Below are positions 14,837 to 14,939 of a DNA stretch of 14,939 nucleotides, piece after piece (the stretch's first letter is position 1; every line of letters starts with the position of its first letter). The notes under the pieces are model-generated. The model made no database searches. It worked only from the letters and a program-made list of their open reading frames with translations, and was not told the origin of the DNA. The stretch covers positions 1 to 14,939 of the forward strand of contig JAKSPA010000013.1 of assembly GCA_024405235.1 (NCBI GenBank), read 5' to 3'. The translations under genes were made by a program, and so were the position numbers. This DNA comes from Lentisphaeria bacterium (GTDB lineage: Bacteria; Verrucomicrobiota; Lentisphaeria; Oligosphaerales; Oligosphaeraceae).

Positions 14837-14865
14837 AAGATAATGCGCCATTTATAATTTTTCAA
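14837..14865 (-). promoter_or_regulatory. Promoter of the full-length Rpn gene
   Basis: On the minus strand TTGAAA (14865-14860), a 17-base spacer and TATCTT (14842-14837) give 5/6 and 4/6 matches to the sigma70 consensus. The expected start is about 40 bases before the ATG at 14791. Upstream sequence to the window edge is AT-rich, with GTCATAA twice, 12 bases apart (14889 and 14901), possibly an operator or UP-like element. Confidence 0.5.
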
Positions 14866-14939
14866 GAAGTAAATACTAAAATAAAAAAGTCATAAAAATC
14901 GTCATAATGCACAAAAATAATATCATTTTTATAACTAAT

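Overview
The window looks like a chromosomal piece of a PVC-group bacterium, most likely Lentisphaerae (Victivallis-like). The main reason is the block at 7.8-12.7 kb: an AraC regulator, a DUF1559-type prepilin with an H-X9-DG motif, and a large secreted LamG-containing putative glycoside hydrolase, a combination seen repeatedly in those genomes. GC is intermediate and genes are tightly packed on both strands. The taxonomic call is inference from gene content.

Layout. 1-1284 (minus): a purine nucleoside phosphorylase-like gene running off the left edge, preceded by a DMT/EamA transporter broken by a frameshift. 1368-2012 (plus): a small exported protein of unknown function, followed by a terminator hairpin. 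2040-5366 (minus): a two-domain iron(III)/thiamine-type ABC permease, also frameshifted, then tcdA (ct6A tRNA modification), then a YhhQ-type queuosine-precursor transporter. 5433-7778 (plus): a metallophosphoesterase and a 534-residue unrecognised helical protein. 7788-8603 (minus): AraC regulator. 8745-12741 (plus): prepilin, then the secreted hydrolase. 12742-13247: about 500 bp without a recognisable gene. 13248-14791 (minus): a full-length Rpn-family (PD-(D/E)XK, Transposase_31) nuclease gene and, 80 bp beyond its stop, a detached copy of its C-terminal part.

Most interesting region: the Rpn locus. The full-length gene contains an internal Shine-Dalgarno (AAAGGAGG) and ATG (14038) that would give a 105-residue C-terminal protein, the arrangement known from E. 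coli Rpn toxins, whose intragenic short products (RpnS) act as antitoxins. The detached copy shares 315 identical bases including this internal start and an 11-unit 12-bp repeat. It then switches to a different but homologous C-terminal tail, has a TATAAT box at the break point, and has a promoter-like sequence on the opposite strand that would make RNA complementary to both copies. It may be a stand-alone short antitoxin or decoy gene, or simply debris from recombination between paralogues.

Second theme: both frameshifted transporter genes appear to have lost a short coding segment, not a single base, and each junction can be read in both frames through a 7-9 bp word. This suggests small deletions between short direct repeats, or an assembly artefact. 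Third theme: two plus-strand genes (1368 and 5433) have -10 boxes ending 6-7 bases before the ATG, which would give leaderless mRNAs.
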